From G965222535 sp965222535 (GTDB lineage: Bacteria; Pseudomonadota; Gammaproteobacteria; HK1), in assembly GCA_965222535.1 (NCBI GenBank), contig OZ244957.1, positions 1,798,001 to 1,862,000 of the forward strand: a stretch of DNA of 64,000 bases. The letters run 5' to 3'. Every line of letters starts with the position of its first letter. Positions within the stretch are counted from its first letter, which is position 1. Below, in pieces: positions 43,677 to 53,079 of this stretch. The notes beneath the pieces were generated by a model. It did no database searches. It saw only the letters and a list, made by a program, of their open reading frames with translations, and was not told the DNA's origin. The position numbers were made by a program, and so were the translations under genes.

Positions 43677-44531
43677 ATGAACACTAGTCAAGAAATAGCA
43701 GACAAAGTCGCCATCAGAAACAATTGTCTCAAAATCTTCGTCGTTGTGGGAGGTGTCATCATCCTCTGTGTCAAGCTCTGGCAAGCTGACTTTTCCCAAG
43801 CCTTTGCAGCATTTGACTTCTCCGACCTGCTAACGCTATTCCTCGCGCTGTTCTCTATCGCCTTGTCAGTGTTGTTCTACTTCAAAGCGACAGATACTTC
43901 AAACGTCTTCTACGACAACACTTACCGTTTCACCAAAGAAGTTTCCGAGATACTGGGGCGACTCGAAGCAGGTTTTGGTGAACGGCTTCGGCACTTAGAC
44001 GAGGGGTACTCTAACCTCCGCTCAACCGTCGAAAAAATTCCCTTCGATAGGCAACAGGCAGAAGAAAAGATCGCAGAAGAGGAGCGACAACTTCAGAAGG
44101 TAGAAAAGAAACGGGAAGAACTTATTGAAGGTCTTGCTAGCAAAGCGCAACTCGAAGAAGAAGAGAAACAAAAATTCTTTCAACAACTCGTTAAGCAGGA
44201 CAAAGAACTATCCAGTGCTAGACAGGAGTTGCATTTCCTTCAAAGGCGGCTGGAGACAGGGAGTCGAACTTCACCTCGCCACCGAAGTTTGCCATCAGAA
44301 CTCCGTACATACCTCAGGCGTATGATATTGACATCGCTCCCGGCCGACCTTCTTATGGATGCACCACTAGCCATAATTAATCGGCGTTTAAAGGCAATTC
44401 TCCGCGATGAAGAGCACCCAACGGCCTTTATTAAGGGTCTCAAGAAACATGACATCGTCGATGAAGACCTTGACCTTACCCCAACTGGATTATCAATACT
44501 CCAAGAGATAGCAGTCGAAATTGGCGCATAA
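43677..44531 (+). CDS. Membrane-anchored coiled-coil protein (probable integron cassette gene)
   Basis: The family is not recognised. The 284-residue protein (ATG 43677) has two membrane helices at about 18-35 and 48-68, a long coiled coil at about 95-195 rich in Glu, Lys and Gln (ERQLQKVEKKREELIEGLAS), and a small C-terminal domain with SELRTYLRRMILTSLPADLL and HDIVDEDLDLTPTGLSILQE that looks like a helical or winged-helix fold. The layout resembles membrane sensors of uncertain role. The stop TAA is embedded in GCATAAC, the inverse core of an attC-like site, and GTTATGC lies 27 bp before the start. The gene therefore has the form of an integron cassette. Confidence 0.7.
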   Translation: MNTSQEIADKVAIRNNCLKIFVVVGGVIILCVKLWQADFSQAFAAFDFSDLLTLFLALFSIALSVLFYFKATDTSNVFYDNTYRFTKEVSEILGRLEAGFGERLRHLDEGYSNLRSTVEKIPFDRQQAEEKIAEEERQLQKVEKKREELIEGLASKAQLEEEEKQKFFQQLVKQDKELSSARQELHFLQRRLETGSRTSPRHRSLPSELRTYLRRMILTSLPADLLMDAPLAIINRRLKAILRDEEHPTAFIKGLKKHDIVDEDLDLTPTGLSILQEIAVEIGA

Positions 44532-44585
44532 CATGCCCTTGGAGTTCGCCAACCCGCTACACGGCTTGCCGTCCGCTCAAGGGCG
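44526..44585 (+). other. attC-like recombination site 2
   Basis: It begins with GCATAAC overlapping the stop codon, and contains GCCCTTGGAG pairing with CTCAAGGGCG and the same centre CCCGCTACACGGCTTGCCGT as site 1. Joined to the TTATGC that opens the same cassette (43645), the ends become GCATAAC and GTTATGC, exact complements, as expected for the circular form of a cassette (43645-44585). The next bases downstream do not continue the core, so the array ends here. Confidence 0.65.
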
Positions 44586-44718
44586 ACGCCAGATTGTCTT
44601 AGAAACAGAACCGTTGCACTGCCATGAGGCGCCTTGAAGCATCGCCATCAGTTATCCGGGATGCGTAACCAGTTACTTCAAAGCGGCGAATTGTTGGCGA
44701 CTTTTTGTTGTGTGACCG

Positions 44719-46116
44719 ATGCCCTCCAAGTTTGCCTGTATCCCCTCTATCGCGGCGCTGCTTGCGAGCCCTGAAGGGGTTCGCTTAGTGCAGCAATTTG
44801 GCCACCGCGCCGTGGTGCAAAGCCTGCGCCGCGCCGCTGCCGGGTTACGCGCCGGCATTGCAACTGATGGCGTGCAGGCGGTGCCGCAATCCACGCCAGC
44901 GGCGCTGCTCACGGTGGCACAGGCGGCGCTCGCCGCCGAGCAGCAGCCCAGCCTGCGCCGGGTATTCAATCTCAGCGGTACGGTGCTGCATTCCAACCTT
45001 GGTCGCGCACCTTTGCCGGCAGCGGCGGTTGACGCGATGGGTAGCGTCGCCGGGTACGCCAATCTTGAGCTGGATCTGCGCCGCGGTGAGCGTGGCGAGC
45101 GCGATCACCATGTCAGTCGGCGGCTGTGTGAGCTGACCGGTGCTGAGAAAGTTGCGCTGGTCAACAACAACGCCGCGGCACTGCTGCTGGTGCTCAATAC
45201 GCTTGCGCAAGGGCGCGAAGTGGTGGTCTCGCGCGGGGAGTTGATCGAGATCGGCGGCGGCTTTCGTTTGCCCGAGATCATGCAGTGCGCGGGCTGCCGG
45301 CTGATTGAGGTCGGCACCACCAACCGCACCCACACGCAGGATTATCGCCGGGCGATTAACACATCGACCGCGGCATTAATGAAAATCCACCCCAGCAACT
45401 ATCGCATCTTGGGCTTTACGCATAGCGTGGCACCCAAGATCACCGCCGCTATCGCGCATGAGCATGCTCTCCCACTGATCCATGATCTAGGCAGCGGCAT
45501 CCTGATCGATCCGCAAATCCTAGGACTCCCCGCGGAAACCACCGTGGCGGAGGCGCTGGCGGCAGGTGCTGATGCGGTAACTTTTTCCGGCGATAAGCTG
45601 TTAGGCGGACCGCAGTGCGGCATAATCGTCGGTCGTGCTCAGTATATCGAGCGCATCAAACAAAACCCGATGTACCGTGCGATGCGTCTTGACAAAATCA
45701 TACTGGCCGCCTTGGAAGCCGTGCTGTTGCTGTACAGCGACAGCCAAAAAGCGCTCACCGAGTTACCCACCTTGCGCTACCTCAGCCGCTCCGGGGAGCA
45801 CATTCGCGACCAGGCGCTGCGGCTATGCAGTCGCTTACCGCCAGTACTTAGCGCCCACGCTGTTTGCCGCGTGGTTGAGTGCAGTAGCCGCGTTGGTAGC
45901 GGTGCACTGCCGTTAGCCAGCCTGCCAAGTGCCGCGCTGGCGTTGCAACCGAAACACCCTGGCGACAGCGCCGCGCCGCGTTTGGCGCGCGCGTTGCGCA
46001 TGCTGCCGCTACCGGTGATTGGGCGCATTGAGCGCGCTACCGTGCTGCTGGATCTGCGCTGCTTGGATGACGAGGCAGGATTCCTGCACAGCCTTAGCCA
46101 ACTGGGCGCGCCATAG
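44719..46116 (+). CDS. selA: L-seryl-tRNA(Sec) selenium transferase
   Basis: SelA is a PLP enzyme that converts seryl-tRNA(Sec) to selenocysteinyl-tRNA(Sec) with selenophosphate. The 465-residue protein has the usual length. Motifs are VFNLSGTVLHSNLGRAPLP, the LVNNNAAALLLVLNTLA block, IHDLGSGILIDPQILGLP and the PLP-lysine region FSGDKLLGGPQCGIIVGR. It starts a plus-strand group with a small membrane protein and selB, and tRNA-Sec follows. It lies directly after the cassette-like region at 42918-44585. Confidence 0.96.
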   Translation: MPSKFACIPSIAALLASPEGVRLVQQFGHRAVVQSLRRAAAGLRAGIATDGVQAVPQSTPAALLTVAQAALAAEQQPSLRRVFNLSGTVLHSNLGRAPLPAAAVDAMGSVAGYANLELDLRRGERGERDHHVSRRLCELTGAEKVALVNNNAAALLLVLNTLAQGREVVVSRGELIEIGGGFRLPEIMQCAGCRLIEVGTTNRTHTQDYRRAINTSTAALMKIHPSNYRILGFTHSVAPKITAAIAHEHALPLIHDLGSGILIDPQILGLPAETTVAEALAAGADAVTFSGDKLLGGPQCGIIVGRAQYIERIKQNPMYRAMRLDKIILAALEAVLLLYSDSQKALTELPTLRYLSRSGEHIRDQALRLCSRLPPVLSAHAVCRVVECSSRVGSGALPLASLPSAALALQPKHPGDSAAPRLARALRMLPLPVIGRIERATVLLDLRCLDDEAGFLHSLSQLGAP

Positions 46117-46167
46117 ATGAACGCCCATAAACGCGGCCTCCACTTCAACCTTCGGAGTACTAAGATA

Positions 46168-46482
46168 ATGATAATGAATAAAGCGCAAAGAATCGTCATC
46201 GTCGTAGGCCTGCTGATCGCTGTAGCGATGGTGGCTTATCCGCCGTGGACTAGCTCGTACAAACAGAAAGGCCAAAAGGTTCGTTATGGCACACCACAGT
46301 ATCGACTGCTGACATCAAATCCAATAGAGGGGTTTGACCAGCGGTGGAAGATAAATTTGCAGCTCCTCTTCCTCCAGCTTCTCGGCATAGGCATCCTCAC
46401 AGTCGCTGGGTATGTACTCTTCGGTGGGCGTAAGCGTAACCAAATAAAGACTACGAAGATCGAAGAAGACGGCACCGAGTGA
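46168..46482 (+). CDS. Small two-helix membrane protein between selA and selB
   Basis: About 104 residues with two membrane helices: RIVIVVGLLIAVAMVAYPPW near the N-terminus and LLFLQLLGIGILTVAGYVLF near residue 70-90. A periplasmic loop between them holds RYGTPQYRLLTSNP, and the C-terminus is charged. It resembles uncharacterised proteobacterial proteins with a PPW motif after the first helix; no function is known. ATG 46168 has GGAG 10 nt upstream. ATG 46174 and an earlier in-frame ATG at 46117, directly after the selA stop, are alternatives. Its position inside the sel operon suggests co-transcription, not necessarily a role in selenium use. Confidence 0.7.
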   Translation: MIMNKAQRIVIVVGLLIAVAMVAYPPWTSSYKQKGQKVRYGTPQYRLLTSNPIEGFDQRWKINLQLLFLQLLGIGILTVAGYVLFGGRKRNQIKTTKIEEDGTE

Positions 46483-46598
46483 CCTCCTCCAAACACAGTA
46501 GCTCGCGAAATAAGCAGTAATGGGCTAGTTTGCTTAGCCTGCAAGGCGTTCCGCAATCAAGGCACTAACCCTCTCCTACGTTACCCAGGTGCCCGCCA

Positions 46599-48506
46599 AT
46601 GCTGATCGCCACCGCCGGCCACGTTGACCACGGAAAAACCGCTTTGGTCAAAGCGTTGACCGGCGTCGATACCGATCGCTTAGCGGAGGAAAAGCGCCGC
46701 GGGTTGTCGATTGACCTCGGTTTTGCCTATCAGCCCTTGGCAAACGGCCGGGTGTTGGGGTTTATTGATGTCCCCGGCCATCAGCGCTTCGTCCATAACA
46801 TGCTGGCCGGGGTAGCGGCGATTGACTTCGCTTTGCTGGTGGTCGCAGCGGACGATGGGGTGATGCCGCAAACCTTGGAGCATCTGGCGATTCTGGATTT
46901 GCTGGGTGTCTCGCAGGGGGCGGTGGCGATCACCAAATGCGACCGCGTGGCTCCCGCACGTATCGCTGAGGTGAAACACGCCGTCAGCGTCACCCTGCAA
47001 CCTACGGCCCTGGCTGGCGCGCCGCTATTTGCGGTATGCGCACCGCACGGCAGCGGTATTGAAGCGCTGCGCTGCGCGTTGCATCAGCGGGCGTGTACCC
47101 TCGCGCCAAAGGCAGCCGATCAAGGCTTTCGCCTCGCTATCGACCGCTGTTTTAGCGTCACTGGCGCGGGCTTGGTGGTAACTGGCGCGGTGTTTTCAGG
47201 CAAGGTGCAGCCTGGCGATAAGCTCTGCCTTGCGCCCGCCGGTGGTCGCGTTCGCGTGCGCGGCGTCCATGCCCAAGGGGCACCCGCCGCCGCAGCGTAT
47301 GCCGGCCAGCGTTGCGCCCTCAACATCACGCTGCTCGGCGCAGCAAGCGAACGCCTGCGGCGCGGCCAGTGGCTGGTTGACAGCCGCGCTTTGCTGGTGA
47401 GCGATCGGATTGATGTCCGCCTGCAATTGTTGGCGCGCGCCGCTGGCCCACTTAAACACTGGATGCCGCTCCATATCCATCACGGCAGCGCCGATGTCAG
47501 TGGTCGCATCGCCCTCTTCAGTAATAAAACGGTAGCGCCTGGCGGCAGCGGGTTTGCGCAGTTAGTGCTGCATCAAGCGGTAGCGGTTTGTTGGGGCGAT
47601 CGGATCGTGCTGCGCGACCAAAGCGCACGCCATACCCTCGCGGGTGCCGTAGTGGTCGATCCGCAGGGGCTGCGCCACGACCGCAAACAACGCCAGCGCT
47701 TAGCGCTATCAGAGGCGCTGTTGCGGGCCGACCCACTGGCAGCGCTGACGCAGGCGGTTGCGCGCAGTGCAGCGCCGTTTGACTTGGAAGGTTTTGTCCG
47801 CGCACGCAATCTGAGCGTCGCTGGCGAGCAACAACTGCGCACTGCCGCAGCAGCGATTGCGGTTGCCCCAGCGGGCACGTCAATGGTGGTTTATAAGCCG
47901 CTGTGGCACAAGCTGGAGGAGCAGATTAACCACGCGATAAGTGACTGGTGCCAACGTCACGCTGAGCGCAGCGGCCCTACCATCCACCAACTGCGCGAAA
48001 CGGTTGCGCCTCAATGGCGACCGCTGCTTCTGTCAATCCTGACCCAAAAGGTGGTTGACGGCGTTCTCATCAAAGAGGGGCGATGTTATCGTCAGCCGGC
48101 GCAGCCAGTGCGCCTGCCAGTGGCCGAAGCCCGCGTCCTGCAGCACTTGCAGCGCTGTATGCCACCGCAGATTCTGCAACCACCGGGTGTCGTTGAACTG
48201 GCTGCACAGTTGCAATGCCCGCCGGCGGAACTTGAGCGCCAACTGCAGCAACTGGCGTTCAAAGGTTTTCTGAGATACATCGCCAAGCGTTACCTGTGGC
48301 CCGCAACGGTCGCAAAACTGGCGACCATCGCCGCCGATATGGGTGTTGCCGGGCAACGCTTCACGGTCAGTGAGTATCGCGATCGGGCTGCCATCGGACG
48401 CAATTTTGCGATCGCTGTACTGGAATATTTTGATTCCCGCGGGCTTACCCGACGACTCGCCGAGGAGCGCATGATGGTCAGCACCGTGAATAAAATATTC
48501 GACTAA
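46599..48506 (+). CDS. selB: Selenocysteine-specific elongation factor
   Basis: SelB delivers selenocysteinyl-tRNA to UGA codons by binding the SECIS hairpin in mRNA. The 635-residue protein has the GTPase domain with AGHVDHGKTALVKALTG, DVPGHQRFVHNMLAG and ITKCDRV, the EF-Tu-like domains 2 and 3 (about 170-360), and C-terminal winged-helix repeats that bind RNA (about 400-635). The ATG at 46599 directly precedes the P-loop, as in other SelB proteins. It ends 29 bp before tRNA-Sec, so selA, the small membrane protein, selB and selC form one unit. Confidence 0.96.
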   Translation: MLIATAGHVDHGKTALVKALTGVDTDRLAEEKRRGLSIDLGFAYQPLANGRVLGFIDVPGHQRFVHNMLAGVAAIDFALLVVAADDGVMPQTLEHLAILDLLGVSQGAVAITKCDRVAPARIAEVKHAVSVTLQPTALAGAPLFAVCAPHGSGIEALRCALHQRACTLAPKAADQGFRLAIDRCFSVTGAGLVVTGAVFSGKVQPGDKLCLAPAGGRVRVRGVHAQGAPAAAAYAGQRCALNITLLGAASERLRRGQWLVDSRALLVSDRIDVRLQLLARAAGPLKHWMPLHIHHGSADVSGRIALFSNKTVAPGGSGFAQLVLHQAVAVCWGDRIVLRDQSARHTLAGAVVVDPQGLRHDRKQRQRLALSEALLRADPLAALTQAVARSAAPFDLEGFVRARNLSVAGEQQLRTAAAAIAVAPAGTSMVVYKPLWHKLEEQINHAISDWCQRHAERSGPTIHQLRETVAPQWRPLLLSILTQKVVDGVLIKEGRCYRQPAQPVRLPVAEARVLQHLQRCMPPQILQPPGVVELAAQLQCPPAELERQLQQLAFKGFLRYIAKRYLWPATVAKLATIAADMGVAGQRFTVSEYRDRAAIGRNFAIAVLEYFDSRGLTRRLAEERMMVSTVNKIFD

Positions 48507-48535
48507 CCCCAAGTAGCGGATTTATACTCCGCAGC

Positions 48536-48630
48536 GGAAGAGGATCGGGACCCGGTGGCCTGCACGGGCTTCAAACTCGTTGGGGTGTGTTGCACACACT
48601 CGGTGGGTTCGACTCCCACCCTCCTCCGCC
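48536..48630 (+). tRNA. selC: tRNA-Sec (UCA anticodon)
   Basis: About 93-95 nt with the special features of bacterial selC: a long acceptor stem (GGAAGAGG with CCTCCTCC, one A-C mismatch), anticodon loop CTTCAAA with TCA, a long variable arm GGGTGTGT-TGC-ACACACTC, and T-arm GTGGG-TTCGACT-CCCAC. The discriminator is G. The CCA end is only partly encoded (GCC then T). With selA, selB and selD this completes UGA decoding as selenocysteine. Confidence 0.95.
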
Positions 48631-48759
48631 TTGAACGCCGGGTTTTTTTTATCGCGTCGCCAACCGCCGGCAGTCATGCTGCGCTAATCCTGCGTCAGCA
48701 GCCGGATCCCAGAGTTTCAAAGACCGCTCCCTTCAACGCTTTCGCAGAAGTAACCGACC

Positions 48760-51126
48760 ATGGCAAAGAATGTTGTTGTTGTTGAATCACCCGCTAAAGT
48801 ACGCACCATCAAAAAGTACTTGGGAAAGGATTTCGAGGTGCTTGCATCCTATGGGCACGTACGCGATCTGATCCCCAAGGGCGGGGCCGTGGAGCCGGAT
48901 AAAGACTTCCTGATGCACTACGATCCCATCCCGCGCAACCAACAACACGTCAAGAAAATCAGCACTGCTGTAAAGAGTGCTGAGGTGCTGTATCTGGCCA
49001 CCGATCCCGATCGCGAAGGGGAGGCGATCTCGTGGCATGTGCTTGAATTGCTGCGCACGCATAACGTATTGAATGATAAATTGATCCACCGGGTGGTGTT
49101 TAATGAGATCACCGCACGGGCGATCAAACAGGCAATCGCTAACCCACGTGCGATCTCGATCGACCTAGTCAATGCCCAGCAAGCCCGTAGAGCACTGGAC
49201 TATCTGGTTGGTTTCAACCTGTCTCCTCTGCTGTGGAAGAAAATCCAAGCGGGTTTGTCGGCGGGGCGGGTGCAGAGCCCGGCGTTGTGCATGATCGTCG
49301 AACGCGAACTTAAAATTGAAGCCTTTGAGGCGCGTGAGTACTGGACTATGGAGGCCGATCTGGAGCACCTTCAGCAGCCGTTTGGTGCCAAACTGTGGCG
49401 TCTGCATGGGAACAAACTGTCGCAGTTCAGTATCAGCGATGAAAGCACCGCGAATACTATAAAAACACACCTAACTGCGGCTGCCGGCGACGCCTTATAT
49501 GTTCACCAAGTGGAGAAGAAACAGCGTAAGCGCCTGCCTGCGGCGCCGTTTATCACCTCTACTTTGCAGCAGGAAGCGGCGCATAAACTTAAACTCAGCG
49601 CGCAGCGCACGATGCGCATCGCCCAGCAACTGTACGAAGGCGTCAGCATCGGTGCCGAGTCGGTGGGGTTGATTACCTATATGCGCACCGATTCTGTGGT
49701 GCTGGCGCAGGATGCGCTTAGCGACATCCGTGCTTACATTGAGCAACAGTATGGTCACGATAATTTGCCACCCCAAGCGCGCACCTTCAAGACGCGCGTT
49801 CGCAACGCTCAGGAAGCGCACGAGGCCATCCGCCCAACTTCGGTGCAGCACACTCCGCAGCAGATCGGGAGCTATCTCAGCGACGATCAGCGCCGCTTGT
49901 ATGAACTGATCTGGAAACGCACCGTCGCCAGCCAGATGCTTCACGCGACGATCAATACCGTGGTCGTCAATCTCAGTTGCAGTGCCGCCGTAGCCGAAGA
50001 ACCACCCGATCTGTTCCGCGCCACGGGGTCCACCGTGGCGACGCCGGGTTTTCTGATGCTGTATGAAGAAACCACCGCTGAAACGATTAAAGACAATGCT
50101 GACAAGGCTTTCGCCGCCGATCGCCAAGCTAAACTACCCGTGCTTAAAAAAGGCGATCGAGTGGCGTTGCGCGCTATCCGCCCCGAGCAGCATTTCACCG
50201 AGCCGCCGCCGCGCTACAACGAAGCCTCGTTGATCCGCACGCTGGAGGAGCACGGCATTGGGCGGCCCTCGACCTATGCGCAGATTCTACATATCCTGCA
50301 GCAGCGCGAATACGCGGAATTGCGCAAGCGCTGCTTTCATCCCACCGATATCGGGCGGCTGGTGAGCCATTTCCTGACCAACCACTTCGCAACCTATGTC
50401 GATTATAAATTCACCGCCCACCTAGAAGATGATCTCGATCGCGTGGCGAAAGGCAAGCGCCAATGGCAGCCCTTGCTGCGCGACTTCTGGGACCCGTTCC
50501 AACGTACCATTGAGGAAAAGAGCAGCGTCAGTCGCAGTGAGGTGACGTACGCGCAGGTTTTGGGCATTGACCCGCACAGCAAGAAAGAAATATCCGCCCG
50601 CATGGGGCGTTATGGCCCTTGCGTGCAACTCGGCAGCGCCGAAGATGATGAGAAACCGCGGTTTGCCAGTATCCCTAAGCAGTACTCAATGACGCAGATC
50701 ACCCTTGAGCAGGCGTTGGAGTTATTCAGGCTGCCGCGCGACCTCGGTCATACTCCCGACGGTGCCCCGGTTTCAACCAACGTCGGTCGCTTTGGGCCGT
50801 ATGTTAAATACGGTACCAAATATGTTTCGCTGGGGAGCGACGATGATCCATACACGCTTGATCTGCCGCGCGCGCTGGAGTTGATCGAAGCGAAGCGCCT
50901 TGTCGAGGCGCAACGCGAGATCCGTATATTCAAAGAGGCCGACATCCGTATTATCGCCGGTCGCTTTGGTCCCTATATAACAGACGGCAAGAAAAATGCG
51001 CGCGTGCCCAAAGACAAAGAACCGGCAAATATCACTCTGGAAGAAGCGCAGGCGTTGTTAGCGGCAGCCCCCGCGACCAGATCAAAAACCGCGGGTTCCT
51101 CAAAGCGCCGCGCAAAACAACGCTGA
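48760..51126 (+). CDS. topA: DNA topoisomerase I
   Basis: TopA relaxes negative supercoils. The 788-residue protein has an N-terminal Toprim domain (VVVESPAKVRTIKKYLG, YLATDPDREGEAISWH), ARRALDYLVGFNLSPLLWKK, the active-site tyrosine in GVSIGAESVGLITYMRTDS and the GIGRPSTYAQIL block. The C-terminus has topoisomerase C-repeats of the type GRYGPCVQLG, GRFGPYVKYG and GRFGPYITDG instead of the Cys4 zinc fingers of E. coli TopA. The last residues are basic (KRRAKQR). It follows tRNA-Sec; the ATG at 48760 opens the family N-terminus. Confidence 0.96.
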   Translation: MAKNVVVVESPAKVRTIKKYLGKDFEVLASYGHVRDLIPKGGAVEPDKDFLMHYDPIPRNQQHVKKISTAVKSAEVLYLATDPDREGEAISWHVLELLRTHNVLNDKLIHRVVFNEITARAIKQAIANPRAISIDLVNAQQARRALDYLVGFNLSPLLWKKIQAGLSAGRVQSPALCMIVERELKIEAFEAREYWTMEADLEHLQQPFGAKLWRLHGNKLSQFSISDESTANTIKTHLTAAAGDALYVHQVEKKQRKRLPAAPFITSTLQQEAAHKLKLSAQRTMRIAQQLYEGVSIGAESVGLITYMRTDSVVLAQDALSDIRAYIEQQYGHDNLPPQARTFKTRVRNAQEAHEAIRPTSVQHTPQQIGSYLSDDQRRLYELIWKRTVASQMLHATINTVVVNLSCSAAVAEEPPDLFRATGSTVATPGFLMLYEETTAETIKDNADKAFAADRQAKLPVLKKGDRVALRAIRPEQHFTEPPPRYNEASLIRTLEEHGIGRPSTYAQILHILQQREYAELRKRCFHPTDIGRLVSHFLTNHFATYVDYKFTAHLEDDLDRVAKGKRQWQPLLRDFWDPFQRTIEEKSSVSRSEVTYAQVLGIDPHSKKEISARMGRYGPCVQLGSAEDDEKPRFASIPKQYSMTQITLEQALELFRLPRDLGHTPDGAPVSTNVGRFGPYVKYGTKYVSLGSDDDPYTLDLPRALELIEAKRLVEAQREIRIFKEADIRIIAGRFGPYITDGKKNARVPKDKEPANITLEEAQALLAAAPATRSKTAGSSKRRAKQR

Positions 51127-51257
51127 TGGTCTGCGATCCGATGATGCCGCGTGCAACATTGCACCGGCTTCCCTGAAAAGATGCTTGTCGATCTTCCGTC
51201 GCAAATTCCGCGTCCCGTCCGCGCCCGCACATCCGCGGTAGCCGTTTGGCATCGCTG

Positions 51258-51914
51258 ATGCGCCAACGCATTGCCGTCGTTGACTACGGCATGGGCAACC
51301 TGCATTCAGTATCGAAAGCACTGCGCCATGTCTGCGATCGCCACACCGAAGTCGTCGTTACCAACGCTGCCGCGGTCATCGATTCCGCCGATCGCTGCGT
51401 ATTGCCGGGGCAAGGTTCGATGCGCGACTGCATCGTTGAACTCGATCGGCGAGGGTTGCGCGAGGTGCTGATCAAAACCGCTGCGGAGCGACCGTTTCTT
51501 GGGATCTGCATGGGCATGCAGGTGTTGCTGGAACGCAGCGAAGAACACTACGCAAGCCAGGGGTTTGGCGTTATCCGCGGACCAGTGGTGCGCTTCAAGG
51601 CAACCCCTGCGGGTGCCGGTAAACCGCTTAATATCCCACACATGGGATGGAATCGGGTGACCCAGCACCGTGCTCACCCACTCTGGCAAGGCATCAATGA
51701 TGACGCACGTTTCTACTTCGTGCATAGTTTTTATGTGGCACCAGAAGATAGCGCGGCGTGCTGCGGGGTTACCGACTACGGTACCGTCTTTGCCAGCGCG
51801 ATCGCCGCCGGCCCAATGTTTGCGGTGCAATTCCACCCCGAAAAAAGCCAGCGCGACGGGCTGCGCTTATTGGCTAATTTTGCCCGCTGGGATGGTCGCC
51901 CGACTTCTATCTGA
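51258..51914 (+). CDS. hisH: Imidazole glycerol phosphate synthase, glutaminase subunit
   Basis: HisH supplies ammonia to HisF in histidine synthesis. The 218-residue class I glutamine amidotransferase has DYGMGNLHSVSKAL, LPGQGSMRDCI, nucleophile Cys84 in FLGICMGMQVLLE, PHMGWNRV and the catalytic His/Glu in FAVQFHPEKSQ. ATG 51258 places the N-terminus as in relatives. No other his genes are adjacent in this window. It is followed by an interspersed repeat that may end transcription. Confidence 0.95.
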   Translation: MRQRIAVVDYGMGNLHSVSKALRHVCDRHTEVVVTNAAAVIDSADRCVLPGQGSMRDCIVELDRRGLREVLIKTAAERPFLGICMGMQVLLERSEEHYASQGFGVIRGPVVRFKATPAGAGKPLNIPHMGWNRVTQHRAHPLWQGINDDARFYFVHSFYVAPEDSAACCGVTDYGTVFASAIAAGPMFAVQFHPEKSQRDGLRLLANFARWDGRPTSI

Positions 51915-51942
51915 AGCGTGGCGCAAGCCATAAAATGAATAG

Positions 51943-52092
51943 GGCACCTCGAAAACTAGCTTTGCTAACTTTTCGAGGTGCCCTACTGCGCTTACCTATT
52001 GGGGAAAGGTTTATAAATCAATGAGCTTACGTTACAGGTAAGCATATCCCTTGCCCCAAACCCCATCCCGTTGCCATTTTTCAAGATTCCCA
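51943..52092 (+). repeat. Interspersed hairpin repeat, complete reference copy
   Basis: This is the clearest copy. The hairpin GGGCACCTCGAAAACTAGC...GCTAACTTTTCGAGGTGCCC is followed by CTTACCTATTGGGGAAAGG, AATGAGCTTACGTTACAGGT, CCCCAAACCCCATCCCGTTG and the terminal CATTTTTCAAGATTCCC. It lies between hisH and tolQ. AATA borders both sides, a possible short target duplication. Confidence 0.85.
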
Positions 52093-52249
52093 ATATAACG
52101 TACTGAGTAAGAGACCTCATGTTAAAATCAGCAGCGCTGCTGAACCGACCATGCAATGCTCGCATCAAACGTTTTAAAGTTCATCCAATGGAACGTCCAA
52201 CCCTCACGCCACCCAACCGCCGCCTCGCTCAAAAGAGTTAACATGCCCC

Positions 52250-52939
52250 GTGGACGTTGATTTATCCTTTGCTTCCCTCATCCTTGCGGCGAGTTTACCG
52301 GTTAAAGTGGTGATGCTGATCCTGCTGCTGTGTTCATTGGTCTCGTGGGGTATCATTTTCAAAAAACACATGGTATTTGCGCATGCGTTCCGCGCCGCCG
52401 ATCGCTTTGAGCGCCGCTTTTGGTCAGGGCAAGAGTTAAATGCACTGCATACCTCAATTGTCAAAAAAAGCGATCGCATTGAGGGCATGGAGCGCGTGTT
52501 TTCGGCTGGCTATGGGGAATTCGCCAAACACAGTCAGCACCCATCGCAGTTGAATGCCCATGCTGATACGATCCTTTCTGGCATCCAGCGGGCAATGCGC
52601 ATTGCCTCCAGCCGCGAATGCGAGCTGCTGGAGCACTACCTGCCGTTCCTCGCAACCGTTGGATCGACCAGCCCCTACATTGGATTGTTTGGCACCGTAT
52701 GGGGGATCATGATCTCGTTTCAGGCGCTCGGTAACGTCGATCAGGCGACCATAGCCATGGTGGCACCCGGTATTTCAGAAGCTTTAATTGCGACGGCAAT
52801 GGGGCTGTTTGCAGCGATCCCAGCGGTCATCGCATACAATCGGTTCAGCCTCAATACCGAGCGCTTGTACACGCGTTATGAACTGTTCACCGAAGAGTTC
52901 ACGATTATCCTCTACCACCGCATCCAAGCGGTTACCTGA
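52250..52939 (+). CDS. tolQ: TolQ-type proton channel subunit (MotA/TolQ/ExbB family)
   Basis: The 229-residue inner-membrane protein has three helices: an N-terminal one (VKVVMLILLLCSLVSWGIIF) and two C-terminal ones within YLPFLATVGSTSPYIGLFGT and GISEALIATAMGLFAAIPAV. The latter blocks are the TolQ/ExbB family signature and contain the channel threonines. TolQ powers the Tol-Pal system with TolR and TolA in envelope constriction. It starts at a GTG. No ybgC, tolR, tolA, tolB or pal flanks it here, so its partners must be elsewhere, or this is a separated copy. Confidence 0.9.
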   Translation: MDVDLSFASLILAASLPVKVVMLILLLCSLVSWGIIFKKHMVFAHAFRAADRFERRFWSGQELNALHTSIVKKSDRIEGMERVFSAGYGEFAKHSQHPSQLNAHADTILSGIQRAMRIASSRECELLEHYLPFLATVGSTSPYIGLFGTVWGIMISFQALGNVDQATIAMVAPGISEALIATAMGLFAAIPAVIAYNRFSLNTERLYTRYELFTEEFTIILYHRIQAVT

Positions 52940-53079
52940 AGAGCGCCGCCGGGTGCGCTGACTGCGCACAGTTGGGCGACGCCTCACCGAGCCGCCTGCT
53001 TGAAGACTCAGCCTGGCCGGCTACCGCTGATGCGCCACGGATGCGTGCGCACGGTCGAGTGATCGTGTGTTACCGGCTA

